A DNA stretch of 64,000 nucleotides from contig NC_051099.1 in the NCBI RefSeq assembly GCF_901709675.1, forward strand, positions 7,378,001-7,442,000, given 5' to 3'. Positions 50,801 to 60,273 of this stretch are shown in pieces. The translations under genes were made by a program, and so were the position numbers. Numbering within the stretch: position 1 is the stretch's first letter; the number at the start of each line of letters is the position of its first letter. This DNA comes from Syngnathus acus. Its lineage: Eukaryota; Chordata; Actinopteri; Syngnathiformes; Syngnathidae. The notes under the pieces are model-generated. The model saw nothing but the letters and a program-made list of their open reading frames with translations, was not told the DNA's origin and ran no database searches.

Positions 50801-51920
50801 CCACAGAGATTGTGCGGGCTATGACGTTTGTCATAAATCAGGGCATGGCCATGTACTGGGGCACCTCACGCTGGAGCGCCATGGAAATCATGGTGACCTT
50901 CAATTATTGCTTAAAATTGCCCAGCTTTGAAAGCAGATGGGGAAGTATATTTTTTTCTACTGTTTCCCATGTCAGGAGGCCTACTCGGTGGCCCGCCAGT
51001 TCAACTTGATCCCGCCAGTGTGCGAGCAGGCAGAGTACCACTACTTCCAGAGAGATAAAGTGGAGGTGCAATTGCCTGAGCTCTACCACAAGATCGGTAG
51101 CCATTCATCCAATATTTATATTCCTCTCAATGATCTCCGCTTAATTGTTAAAGAGGCAAATCTCTTTCAGGGGTCGGAGCAATGACCTGGTCACCGCTGG
51201 CATGTGGATTAATCACTGGAAAGTACAGCGATGGGGTACCAGAGTGCTCCAGAGCAGCAATGAAGGTCAGTTTGATTTAACCGGTCCTCCTGTGGGATTC
51301 CGCTCAGTGTAATTCCCCACCCAATCAGTGATGTGTTTTTTCGTTTTTTTTTGGGTGTGAGGAATCAGTAGTGAAGCATGTCTCCTGACTTTTTTTTTTT
51401 TGTCCTCCTCCTTCTCCAATTGGCTGCGGATGAAGGGCTACCAGTGGCTGAGGGAGCGGGTGAACAGTGAAGAGGGGCGCAGGCAGCTGGCCAAAATCAA
51501 GGAGCTCCACCTACTGGCAGACAGGCTGGGATGCACGGCTGCACAGTTGGCCATCGGTACCACCCAAACACTGCAAAGATCTTTTATTCATATCATACTT
51601 TTAACACTAATCTGTTGTTATGAGGGGATTAAAAATACAATGGTGGATTCATGATTAACATTCCTCCTCAGCGTGGTGTCTTCGCAGTGAAGGAGTCAGC
51701 TCAGTGCTTCTGGGTGTTTCAAACACAGACCAGCTATTGGAGAACCTGGGCGCACTGCGGGTAAAGTTTCTTCTTCTCATCCATTATAAATTGTGGAATT
51801 ACAGATGTAGACATTTTTCCTCCTTTGCAGATTTTGTCCCAAATGACTCCCCAAACAGTCACAGAGATGGACGCCGTGCTGGGAAACAAGCCTCACTCAA
51901 AGAAAGAGTCTCGCGCTTGA
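38524..51920 (+). CDS. kcnab3: Voltage-gated K+ channel beta subunit (Kv-beta3), two alternative first exons
   Basis: Aldo-keto-reductase-fold cytoplasmic beta subunit of Kv1 channels. Alternative first coding exons 38524-38825 or 41307-41635 both end in phase 2 and join shared exons 48480-48523, 48610-48647, 48784-48863, 49007-49051, 49259-49303, 49418-49461, 50646-50732, 50807-50892, 50976-51096, 51171-51265, 51436-51556, 51672-51760 and 51831-51920. The products are 428 or 437 aa. Family motifs are intact: [22 protein letters not shown] (catalytic Asp and Tyr), ITTKIYWGG (Lys), VFANR (Asn) and [13 protein letters not shown]. The KCNAB3 assignment rests on the SEDRLCG plus glycine-rich N-terminus and on the C-terminus ([21 protein letters not shown]), which fit KCNAB3 better than KCNAB1 or KCNAB2 as I recall them. 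The core could bind NADPH and sense redox state, and the N-terminal ball could confer fast inactivation on Kv1 alpha subunits. Confidence 0.93.
39476..39489 (+). promoter_or_regulatory. CTCF-like motif between the two kcnab3 first exons
   Basis: TCGCTAGGTGGCAG fits the CTCF core except for the first and third bases. It lies between alternative exons 1a and 1b, where insulator activity could matter for promoter choice. Confidence 0.35.
40320..41306 (+). promoter_or_regulatory. Presumed promoter and leader of kcnab3 exon 1b
   Basis: This interval precedes exon 1b and includes GAGA-rich sequence (40333-40385). A short ATG frame at 40401 (28 codons, [14 protein letters not shown]...) ends exactly at a good donor, ACG|GTGAGC, after 40484. 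A second possible donor, AAG|GTAATT, follows at about 40620. The 40401 exon would be phase 0 and cannot join kcnab3 exon 2, which needs phase 2. It is better read as part of a spliced leader. Confidence 0.35.
41307..41635 (+). CDS. kcnab3: kcnab3 alternative first exon 1b (inactivation ball, poly-Gly chain)
   Basis: The exon opens with [22 protein letters not shown], the conserved N-terminal inactivation peptide of Kv-beta1.1 and Kv-beta3. It includes the cysteine at position 7 that is associated with redox control of inactivation in Kv-beta1. A long glycine-rich segment (about residues 30-67) encoded by GGN repeats follows. The exon ends ...HTSMKYR with an AG|GTGAGT donor. An A lies at -3 of the ATG. 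Confidence 0.9.
41391..41508 (+). repeat. GGN trinucleotide repeat encoding poly-glycine
   Basis: Imperfect GGA/GGC/GGT repeat inside kcnab3 exon 1b, coding for an almost pure Gly linker with a few Ser, Ala and Val. Frame is preserved throughout, so length changes in units of three would be tolerated. Confidence 0.9.
42287..42655 (+). mobile_element. tRNA-derived SINE with target-site duplication
   Basis: The element starts GGCGGCTCGGTGGCGCACTGGG with an A-box-like TGGCGCACTGG and a B-box GGTTCGATTCC at 42345-42355. Its body (CCCTGTGTGGAGTTTGCATG..., ...CTGCGATTGGCTGGC...) is of a kind common in teleosts, and it ends in an ATGG-repeat tail. It is flanked by a perfect direct repeat, GAGGTTTTAAAAGGGGC, at 42277-42293 and 42656-42672. 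The first copy overlaps the element start by the ambiguous GGGGC. The intact duplication suggests a fairly recent insertion. The family name was not determined. Confidence 0.85.
44350..44476 (+). mobile_element. Diverged 3' fragment of the same SINE type
   Basis: The sequence reads TGAATGTCCATATGTTG...CCTGCGATTGG...GCTGGCTCCAGCTC...GAGGACAAACGAGTATAGAAAATGCATGGATAG. It parallels the body and ATGG tail of the element at 42287-42655 with many substitutions. The tRNA-like head is absent. Confidence 0.65.
46150..46272 (+). mobile_element. LINE-like 3' end with TTTGACT tail
   Basis: The segment ends GAAATTGACAATAAAGCAGACTTTGACTTTTGACTTTGA, a tail type that I associate with teleost non-LTR retrotransposons. 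It is preceded by TTTATT-rich sequence from about 46030. No open reading frame or target-site duplication was recognised, so it is a truncated 3' fragment at best. Confidence 0.45.
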
Positions 51921-53998
51921 ACTTCCTCCGTCTGAGGAAAAGCAAGAAGAACCACCAAGAAGACAAAAAGACTTTGCTTTTTCTCTGCCGTGTACTCAAC
52001 AACTTGCATGTCCTCAGCAACATTATGCTTCCAGAATGAGCGCAGAAACCATTGTGCGCAATACATTGTATTATGTATGGAAACAAAAAAAAATCTTGCA
52101 GTTGTTAATCAGAACAAAAACAGGTCATATTAGTACTCACTGACTGGAAAATGGTGTCTACAGTAGAGGAGGTCAAAGGCTAAAATGAGTGGTTCAAAAG
52201 CAAATATGGACTTGGACTAAGAAAAGGGGAACCTGACTGAGTCAGCGGTGCGTTGGCGACCTCCTTCTAGCTGCATCTTAAATGTCTGAACTGTGTGCCC
52301 AGCAGCAGAAGAAGAACCGAAGGTGCCGGAAGTTGATTCAAATGTGTCGTGCCCAACATTTGTGTGCATGCGACTGGTCGGGCAAGGATTCGATGCTTTA
52401 ACCAGTTTGGGCACGATGGATTGCTTCACTTGTGAGGTTAAAAAAAAAAAGATGACAACACATGCTTTTTAGAAATAGGCAGATTACTCAGAGGTATGAA
52501 AAATGCACTAAGAACGTGAAATTATAGTTTACAAAGTTTTGCGGAGAATTACTGCTCTTAAAGAAAATGGATGCATTTCAAAAAAGTAGCAGACAGTCTT
52601 TGGATTATCATGTGTATTTTCACGCATTACTTTAATGGGGTCAAAGCGGGTTGGTCAACGTCCAAGTACATTTCACAACCCTGCTGGTCTCTTGGCAGTG
52701 TCTTTTTTGCCTCATCTGTGCGCATGTCCCTTTAAAAAGAAAAGGAAAAAAAAGCCCTGACAGATTGTCAAATGAGGCATGGCTTTTATGTACATTTGCA
52801 GTAGCTGGATTAAAAACTCGAAGTAAGATGTTGAAGATAATTAGAGTACAAGGAGAAGTCAAATGTCAAAGTCTTGTTACAAGGGTTAGATTGAGCAAAT
52901 ATATGCTGGTTTTATTTCTTTCTTTTTCTATGGAAGCATTTTCTAGCTTCTCGAATCATCTCTGGGAATTTATTTTTGCTTCCTATGAACCTGAACATGT
53001 AATACTCTCCTTTCCACGCTTTTCCTTTAGTTTTCTATGAGTAACTTATGTTCCTTTTGTCATTTCCCATGATCATAACTACCATCAGGACTCTTGGGTG
53101 GCGAGTTTTATGATGACACAATTCAAGTGTATATAGGCCGATCCATTTGGCAGCAAGGCAAAGAGGTTCATTTAGAAGTCATGAAGGGATCACCCTCTGT
53201 TACTCTGTGACCATGTACAGTCTGACTGAGTGTTGCGTCCAGTGTACATCAACTATTCAATCCAACCTATGAAAATGTAAACTTTGCCTGCATAACTTCT
53301 ATTTTACTGTCTTGCAACAAAGAGAAAGCGCGGAGAGGGGCAACAATTCATGCTGAACATGCCGAATGTAACGTGTCTGTTGCTGCGTCGAAAGGGAAAG
53401 CACATTACATGATTTAAAAAAAAAAAAAAAAAAAGAGTGCTCTTTGTTCTTTTTGTCTGAGTCTTTTTAACACCATCTCAGGTCAAACAGATCCTGGCAC
53501 ACGCTTCATTTTAACAGGATGGGGCAATGAAGTGTCCAGCAAAATAAGAGCAACGACTGCAGAAACATTTGTACCTTCAACAGCCAACATCTTTTCCGCC
53601 AACATTAGTGAGCTTGAATATCACATCAGAGCAAAGATGACAAGAGAGTGGGTGTGTTTTACAGCTACAGATTACCATATGTGCTGAAAAATTTCGACCA
53701 AAAACACTTTGCAAAAAATAATAAATATATAAATGTGAGTCATAATGTGATTCATACAATCTGGGAAGGTGCTGCTTGGCAAAAGCGATGAAAAAGAAGA
53801 TAACATATAAGTCCCATCTCCATTAAAGTACACTATGTGTGCATTGGCTCTGCAAAATGTCCTTATATTCTTTTGCACTTGCGCACACACGAGTAATTCG
53901 CCAAGCAATTTCCTCCATCTTCATTCTCTCTGCGATATGGGAGGCCAAATTATGTGTCTTCTAAAATATCTTCAAATGGTTGATTTTTTTTAGCATAC

Positions 53999-54370
53999 TG
54001 TCACGAACCATGTGCAACACGTAAAGGGATGTGGGAGACTGGAACAAAAGAAAAAGAAGAGAGCAAACTGCAGACAGGACGTAGAGCTGACATGGTCAGG
54101 GACAGGCGGAGAGTCAGCCCGCCCAGCGTTCAGGAGTTAACAGGCAATCTCGGTCGGCAACAGGAGTCAGAACTGGTAATAGGAAGAGAGCAGAACCACG
54201 TGGCAAAGCAACAAGTAGCAAGCCGGACGAGCGACAACAAGTGACGGAAATGCAGGGTTAATGAGCTGGGAGCAGGGGTGGTAATCTGCTGATCACTGCA
54301 TAACAAGACGGGAGGGGAAAGAGCAGGGAAAGAGAACTGTCCGAGGTACTAATGGTGCAGACACGTGACA
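53999..54370. mobile_element. LTR-like or MITE-like element with TGTCACG/CGTGACA ends
   Basis: A 372-bp purine-rich block is bounded by the inverted ends TGTCACG and CGTGACA, which fit the TG...CA rule for retrotransposon LTRs. The flanking pentamers catac and cattc match at four of five positions, as in an old target-site duplication. No internal gene is present, so a solo LTR or a short non-autonomous DNA element is possible. Family not identified. Confidence 0.35.
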
Positions 54371-54469
54371 CATTCATTTGATACATTTGTACCTGAATTC
54401 TACGTGCTTTCCACTGTATTTTTTTGTCTACAGAATGACATTGGACAAGGCACAAGGTATGTTAATTAA

Positions 54470-54715
54470 AAAAAAAAACTATGTATAGTAAGTTTTTTTT
54501 TTAAATTATCATGTATAGTAAGGCTTTTCTTTTTTCATTTAAAAAAATGACCATGTAGAGTAAGACTTTTTTAATGACCATGTATAGTAAGGCTTTTTTT
54601 TTTTTTTCATAAAAATAGTAAGTCTTTTTTTTTTTCATAGAAATGCCTATGTATAGTAAGCCTTTTTTTATTCAGGCCTTTTTTTTTTCATGAAAAAAAA
54701 TGACCCAGTGGTTTC
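54470..54715. repeat. Degenerate minisatellite (CATGTATAGTAAG plus T-run)
   Basis: About six imperfect units combine a TATAGTAAG-type core, a run of T and a TTTCAT(A)nATGACC segment. Unit length is about 40-50 bp and irregular. It is local tandem expansion with homopolymer drift. Confidence 0.8.
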
Positions 54716-55470
54716 CATGTGGTTTCAATAGTGCTTATTGATTCACAAAGACAAATAAAGACTAACATTGTAAATGGATTTGTTTGCAGGGACACACCCT
54801 AAGGGAGGTATTTCCAGTTCAACAACTTTATGCTGATGTCCAAAGTTGTGTAACGAGTCTTGCACACATACTCATAGAAATGCTTTCGACTTTTACGTTC
54901 AACATGTGAATTTAAATTTGATGTTATGAGATTAGATTATAAATTGCATAGCAATATATGTTCAATTATAGACCTCTGAGAGTTTATGAAACAGATGATT
55001 CCATTATCATTTTTATTTTATACAAAAAAATGCCATGCATCTTTTGTCACGTTCTACAACAGTCAACAAAAACACACTGACACTAGTAAAGAAACATGAA
55101 CATTTGGCAAAGAAGTGGCCTAAAATGACTTGGTGTGTACATTTTGGAGGGAGGCGGGGCGTATAATCTGACAAAAGTCATCATTCGACAACCATCCGGA
55201 ACTTGACAAGAATTTGTAGGTTTTGTATCTAGATTTCTAACTTTTTGTGGACTGTGCTGGTTTTGGCTATGTAGGGAGTGACACTGATTTTGCTGAAAAG
55301 TCCAATGGTTATATAAAGTCATATAGATTATACATGTAGATATACAGTAGAATTTGTGTTCTTTCGAACTAAATTCCTGTGAGGTCATGTGACTCTCAAT
55401 AAGTCAATTGTACACAATAGTCAGTTTTTGTATCCTGAAAACATACATGGAGAGGTAAATCGTAAAATCC

Positions 55471-55476
55471 TTTATT
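55471..55476 (-). terminator. Candidate neu3 polyadenylation signal
   Basis: AATAAA on the minus strand (TTTATT on plus) lies about 1.0 kb beyond the neu3 stop codon. It is the best hexamer I found on that strand downstream of neu3. The 3' UTR would then be about 55460-56498. No other gene was seen in that interval. Confidence 0.4.
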
Positions 55477-56498
55477 CATTTTGCTTCAAATGAGCAAATG
55501 TAGAGAGAAAAAAAAAATCATCTTCTCGGTTACTTATATTTGGCACAGTTTGGATGTGGCAAATTGCTTCTACCCCCCTCGGATATAGGCTGTATGACAC
55601 GAGAAGGCATTTGTGAATTGCAGTACAGTACAATGAAATAAGAGGAAAGCTGGATTGTGGAAGAAATGCTACACTCCTTGTTTGAAGGAAAATAAAAAGA
55701 GGTAGGAAAAATCCACAAAATGTAGACAGTTTTGTAAGACGCGGGAAGCGGTAAGGAACACTTGTCAAGCATGCGACGCACTCACGCACGCACGCACACA
55801 GACACAAAGCCTGCTAACGGCAGAGCAGCATGCGTAAAATCAGCCCACAAAACAGTTTTGTTCTGGAAATAGCTTATGTCCTCAAATAGTGGCCGCCACT
55901 CTAATAGACGTGCCTAGATTGGTCGCGGAGTAGATCAAGCTCTTGAACAAATAAAGATATGATCAATCTAAAAATATACAGTGTCATGGTTTCATTGTTT
56001 TTGTCAAGTCAAGTCACATGCAGTCACAAGAAAAGTTGCAATGACTCATAATCACCATCTCGGTTTACGCCTTCAGAAAGCGAAACCTACCTCAACTGCC
56101 TTACTGATAGGGACTAACAATAAAAATAAAAGCACGAAAAAATAAAATGCTGAGGCATGAAAGTTACACATTCTTTTCCCACTTTAAACAACAAGTAAGA
56201 ATTCTCCCTGGACAAGACAACACTGAATACAGCTCCAACTTGACACAAGCTTCTGTAGAAATAAAGGCCTCCTCTTAAATACACGCTGATTACAAATTTG
56301 CACCCCAGCCACTATTTGAGGAAATACAGTAGCACATTGGACTTATGTACAATGTCATGTAAGTAAGTAAACATCAGACCACATGACTTCTGCATGCATG
56401 CGCACTTCCACAAAGAGGGACACAAGTAAACACAGAGCAATGTTAGCATAGCATTGTTCATGCTTGGATGTTAAGCTTGCGGAAGCGACAGGGCTCAT

Positions 56499-58012
56499 TT
56501 AGCACGTTTTCCTGTTTGTCTGCATGACCTCTTTGAGCGTGAACGACATGAACGCAATCTGCTCGAGTTCGCTTTCTTTGCCGCATTCCAGCAGGCATGA
56601 GAATTGATCGTTATCCCGGTTGTAGGACAGGTCTGAGTAGCCGCTGGGCCCGCTGTGGATGATCTGGGGCCGGTCCCACCCTCGCGAGTGAAGGGGTGAG
56701 CGGTTCAAGTACACGCCCATGTCTCGCCGGCTGTGCTTGTTGGTCGGGTGCATGAAGAGGAGCCAGGTTTGAGTGTCGGGAGACAGAGGGGACGTGTCGC
56801 ACGTCTTGTTCTCGGCGTCCTCGCTGGGGATGAACTCTGGCGCGGGGAAGCCGATGACGCTCCCCTGGCAGCCATTGGGTTGTTCTACCAGCTCTCGGGC
56901 CGTGCGGGGTTTGTCGAAGCAGACGCCGCTGTTTTCGCTCAGCGCCTCGCATCTGTGGCCGCGGAATTTGCGGGCGTTGCAGTACAAGTGACTTCGGCCC
57001 TCGTGATCAATGATCTCCGCCATCTCGCACTCACACGACTGCTTGAGGAGCATCTTGCCTATGTGCCACGTCTTGCCCAAGTCCGCGCTGTACACCGTCA
57101 GCGCACGAGGGTAAACCGTGTGAGGGACAGGAAAGGAGAAGCACTTGTATGGGATGTAATAGGCATAGGCCGGGATAATCAACCTCCCGTTCTCCAGCTG
57201 GACCCCGTGACCCGGACCCACGGCAAATGTAGCCCACTTACGAATAGTTTGTCCAATTACGCTTTCCGTTACGTCGTTCGCCTCGCTCCACGTATGGCCG
57301 TCGTCGCCGCTGCTGACGTAACAAAGACGTGTCTTGTTTTTACCTGTGATGATCTGCCTGTGCTCAGAGGTGTTGCCAAGGATGCAGACGAAGAATAAAA
57401 ACAGAGTGCTGGTGTTTTTTTCAAAAACGGGGCAGGGGTTCATGGTGCGGTGGTCCGGCAGGCATGCTGTTGACAACTCCTCGCTCGACAGCCACTGGAA
57501 GATAGCGGTAAAATGCACTTAGTGGACTCTTCATTAAGTACACCAGCACAACCAAATACTATTTACTAAATCAGCTGCCTTGAAAGATAATCATTCTCAG
57601 TTTGGACCTCGAACTTTGCCCATAAACACTTCAATGATGTTAAAGTATAATAAAATCATATAAAGTGCAATAGTTAAAATGTCCCCTATGCTATTTCCAG
57701 GTCACGAGACACAATCCATTTTAATGCTCCGAATTGAATTGACACAACCATTGCGAGTTGCCTATATTGGTCATTTTTATTTCCTACCTGAACGGATCCG
57801 TCATCACTGTGCACCCCTCTTCTCATAACCAGAAGTTTGGCATCACAGTCACGAGAAGAGGTCCTCTTTTCTGCAAAAGCAAGAAAGGTGCGACTGTGCC
57901 TCAGGTAGATGAGAGCGGGGATTCTGTACGTGATGCCACTTGGCTCCCTCTCAAATAAAGTTGTTTTTGGTGGCTCCTCTCCGCCGTCGCTCTTTGATGG
58001 CGTGTTCCCCAT
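56499..58012 (-). CDS. neu3: Sialidase-3-type ganglioside neuraminidase, two coding exons
   Basis: Exo-alpha-sialidase of the vertebrate NEU3 type, predicted 406 aa (human NEU3 about 428). Coding exons 58012-57788 and 57494-56499 on the minus strand join in phase 0 across a GT-AG intron. Visible features are the Y/FRIP motif (YRIPAL, Arg30), FAEKRTSSRD, two Asp boxes (SSGDDGHTW at 136-144, YSADLGKTW at 210-218), WATFAVGPGHG, the CEMAEI acidic pair (Glu232/Glu235) and GYSDLSY with the likely nucleophile Tyr361. These indicate an intact catalytic six-bladed propeller. The start at 58012 has A at -3 and G at +4 and begins MGNTPS. An ATG at 58066 in frame is excluded because a splice acceptor lies between it and 58022. 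Known role: removal of sialic acid from gangliosides at membranes. Teleosts often have several neu3 copies, so the exact paralogue is uncertain. Confidence 0.93.
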
Positions 58013-58021
58013 GATGATGCT

Positions 58022-58290
58022 CCTGTGCAGCACGTTTATTATCAAGTCACAACATCTTGGTTGCACACGTACTAAAGCAGACTCATAGGGAAGAAGAGTT
58101 CACACTCACACACATCACATCGTTGTGCAATACGGCACGGGAAAAGTCCTTACCGTCACTTGTCACACTTCACATTTGTCACCTTGAGCTGATCGACACA
58201 CTGTCTCATTTCAATTAGTGGAGCAAAGAGCTCCAGCGATGCTGACACTGACGCTGAGGGACGAACGAAAAAGAGGAAGACGCGGAAAGG
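58022..58290 (-). promoter_or_regulatory. neu3: neu3 leader intron and non-coding first exon
   Basis: On the minus strand the coding exon begins at 58022, after the acceptor ...CTGCACAG, ten bases before the ATG. Upstream, ACG|GTAAGG after 58154 is a good donor. This predicts a non-coding first exon ending at 58154 and a 131-bp leader intron. The exon's 5' end (about 58290 or further) is unknown. Confidence 0.5.
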
Positions 58291-58740
58291 AGAATTACTT
58301 CCTCGACACTTCCGCGTTCGCTTGAGCGCCGCTAACCCAAACGTGCGCCTGGTTTTACCTCGCGAGGCACCATAATTGTTATTGACTCGTCGTTTTCTGC
58401 GTACTTGTAGATAATATCCATCGAGACGATGGATCCCATTCGAAAATATAAATTAAAACAAATAAAGTCCCTGCACGTCGATAAGCCATTGTGGCACATG
58501 CGCAGTATGACGTCCTCGAAAAGCCTTCGAAGCGATAATGTTGTCAAGCATTAGTCAATAGAAATTTTACTCCTATCAAAAAATATATTACTGTATCAGA
58601 AGTCCAGGTTGTATGATTATTTTCTTATTAATAAATATATAAATTGACAAAAAATGCTGACTTCTCGCTTCCGCGTTTGCCAATAAACTCTTTATCGCCA
58701 CCGATTGGACAGGAGGTATAGTTGCTGACTTGCTGTTGCG
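58280..58740. promoter_or_regulatory. CpG-rich candidate bidirectional promoter
   Basis: CpG-rich sequence lies between the neu3 first exon (minus) and a plus-strand exon-like frame at 58746. It contains ETS-type ACTTCCGCG (about 58309) and CTTCCGCG (about 58670) motifs and a TGACGTC CRE-type motif (about 58507). These are typical of housekeeping bidirectional promoters. Motifs are seen; promoter activity is inferred. Confidence 0.4.
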
Positions 58741-58745
58741 AGGAG

Positions 58746-58855
58746 ATGGCAACTAGGGAGAAAAAAAACTCGGATATCATTGCATTTTTCTTCCAGGGTT
58801 TGCATGGACTCGGTAATTCCAGCAATTTTTCCCAGCACGAACATTTTAAAATAAG
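58746..58855 (+). other. Exon-like open frame with splice donor, next to the neu3 promoter
   Basis: An ATG (GAGGAGATGG context) opens 36 codons, MATREKKNSDIIAFFFQGL..., and ends at a strong donor, AAG|GTGAGT. I do not recognise the peptide. It lies head-to-head with neu3 and just upstream of the XRRA1-like blocks. It could be a surviving first exon of that locus, but its phase (2) does not fit the first block. Confidence 0.3.
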
Positions 58856-59066
58856 GTGAGTCGACTATTGGCTCTAGAAGAAAGAGAATACTGTAACCTA
58901 TTTTGGACCACACTCGAGATCCTCGAAAGCAATTAACAGTTAACGAAGTAGTGCGGAGTTGTACAACATAAGTCTATGTCCACATCATGAACAGGAACTC
59001 AATGCTTTGAGAATGGGGCTGCTTTATATTGGATATGAAGATGCAGTTTTGCAATTTTCAAATTGG

Positions 59067-59080
59067 CCAGCAGGTGGTGC
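59067..59080 (+). promoter_or_regulatory. CTCF-type motif near the neu3/xrra1 boundary
   Basis: CCAGCAGGTGGTGC matches the CTCF core consensus with one difference (T for C at position 12). It sits between the neu3 promoter region and the xrra1 relic. Confidence 0.4.
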
Positions 59081-59153
59081 ACATTTGTCAACGTAAAAAT
59101 GATCTACACTCAAATTTATTTGTTGATTATTTTTATGGCAGTGTTTTGTACAG

Positions 59154-60273
59154 GCGCTCTTGGAGACAGAATTCAGTTTAACTCCGTGGAGGTCCTGATG
59201 CTTGATGATGACAAACTCTCCACTAACGTTTTTAAAAGCTTCTCTAGTCTTAAGAGGTCACAATGTGTTGGTTTTGTAATGTCACTGCTTGTACGGTATT
59301 TCAACATTACAATATTTTTTTTCTTTAAATCTAAAGTCAAATAAAACGTGGACTCAACGGGTTAAGAGAGCACACTTATGATTAATATAGTTTGTTTTAA
59401 GTCTATACATGTTTCTCTTACAATCTTCATACCTTTCAAAATGATACATATTAACATTGAACTGGCTAAAAATAATCTTTGCTCTCTGACAGTACAATAC
59501 AGTAGGGTAGTAGGTCTAAGTGGTTACATACACTGCCTCGACGATACAAATGATTCTTTGTTGATCGGGGCAAATGACATTCCTAAAGACCACGGTGAAA
59601 TTTCCAAGAGACATGAGGATGGGGCTGTTCCTGAGAGATTCTCACAAAGAAGATGCAGGCTAAATCAAATCCTGATGTGGCGCAGGCCACTGGTGAGGAC
59701 TTGTGGATATTTTTATTCGGCAGAATTTCTTCCAGGCCTGAAAACGCTTTGGCTGCACAATGGCCCCATGGTGAAGAGGAATGCCCATATTCTTTTTAAC
59801 AGGAATTCGAGCAGCTGCTCAGATGCTGCAGAACACATTGAAGAATCTTAATATTTACAGAGGCTCCAAAGCAACACTTGATAGCATCCAGACGCCGTGC
59901 AAAGACTGAAATTGGTTTGGCTGCACTACACACAAACCCTGTATGCTTTATATTATAATCTGGAGATTTACGATGGGAACAAAAAGTTTTTTTGCACAAA
60001 TTAAGGATCAAACACTGTTGAGACAAAAACAATCTACTGATATATTCCCGAGCTGATTAAGGAAGTGAAAGTACAACATTAAATGACAACGCACAGTTCA
60101 CACTCACTATTTTTATACATGCAAGTTTTAGCATTTTTTTCTACTCAGGCAGTTTGCTATGTGGCACTTGTGTGACGAAGACAGAACACAAGGAGGCGCT
60201 TATGCTGCTGAGGGACTTGGAGACAAAATTCAAGCGCCCTCTTAGGAGAGCAATGGAACACAGTCAATGCTGA
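59154..60273 (+). pseudogene. xrra1: Relic of xrra1 (leucine-rich X-ray radiation resistance-associated protein 1)
   Basis: Four plus-strand blocks resemble human XRRA1 in the correct order (comparison from memory). (A) 59154-59256, after TACAG, reads VEVLMLDDDKLS...LKR and ends at AG|GTCACA; compare LETLMLDDNRLS...LRR. (B) 59724-59770 reads EFLPGLKTLWLHNGPM; compare ALFPSLCEFVFHNNPL. (C) 59803-59909 reads GIRAAAQMLQNTLKN...LDSIQ then stop; compare GIQKNAQALQQMLKH...LDTLQ. (D) 60149-60273, after CTCAG, reads CVTKTEHKEALMLLRDLETK then stop; compare NHKQYLEAKRLLKEFQARYR. The blocks are in different frames. B and C are only about 32 bp apart where the human protein has roughly 200 residues, and most other exons are missing. 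I read this as a decayed gene. XRRA1 lies between CHRDL2 and NEU3 in human, which supports the call. Confidence 0.62.

Larger units (their letters stand above)
51921..55470. other. kcnab3 3' flank and kcnab3-neu3 intergenic region
   Basis: kcnab3 stops at 51918-51920. I could not pick its polyadenylation site with confidence; an ATTAAA near 52808 and AATAAA near 53717 and 54752 are possible. The interval also carries an LTR-like element (53999-54370) and a T-rich minisatellite (54470-54715). No coding sequence of a known family was recognised. kcnab3 and neu3 converge here (tail to tail). Confidence 0.5.

Noticed and set aside
51260-51441. ATGAAGG repeated on both sides of the kcnab3 intron before the GYQWL exon, suggesting a duplicated splice site
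   Set aside because: The intron position appears conserved across KCNAB genes, so the short repeat is most likely coincidence.
56733-57398. A 221-codon open frame on the plus strand
   Set aside because: It is exactly antisense to the conserved neu3 catalytic exon, has no recognisable motif, and reflects codon composition of that exon.
58013-58066. Earlier in-frame ATG for neu3 at 58066
   Set aside because: A CTGCACAG splice acceptor at 58023 separates it from the coding exon, so it lies in the leader intron; the ATG at 58012 has better context.
59378-59851. A 157-codon plus-strand ORF as an intact new gene
   Set aside because: Only its tail (LPGLKTLWLHNGPMV) matches anything, namely XRRA1. 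The rest is chance read-through between relic blocks in other frames.
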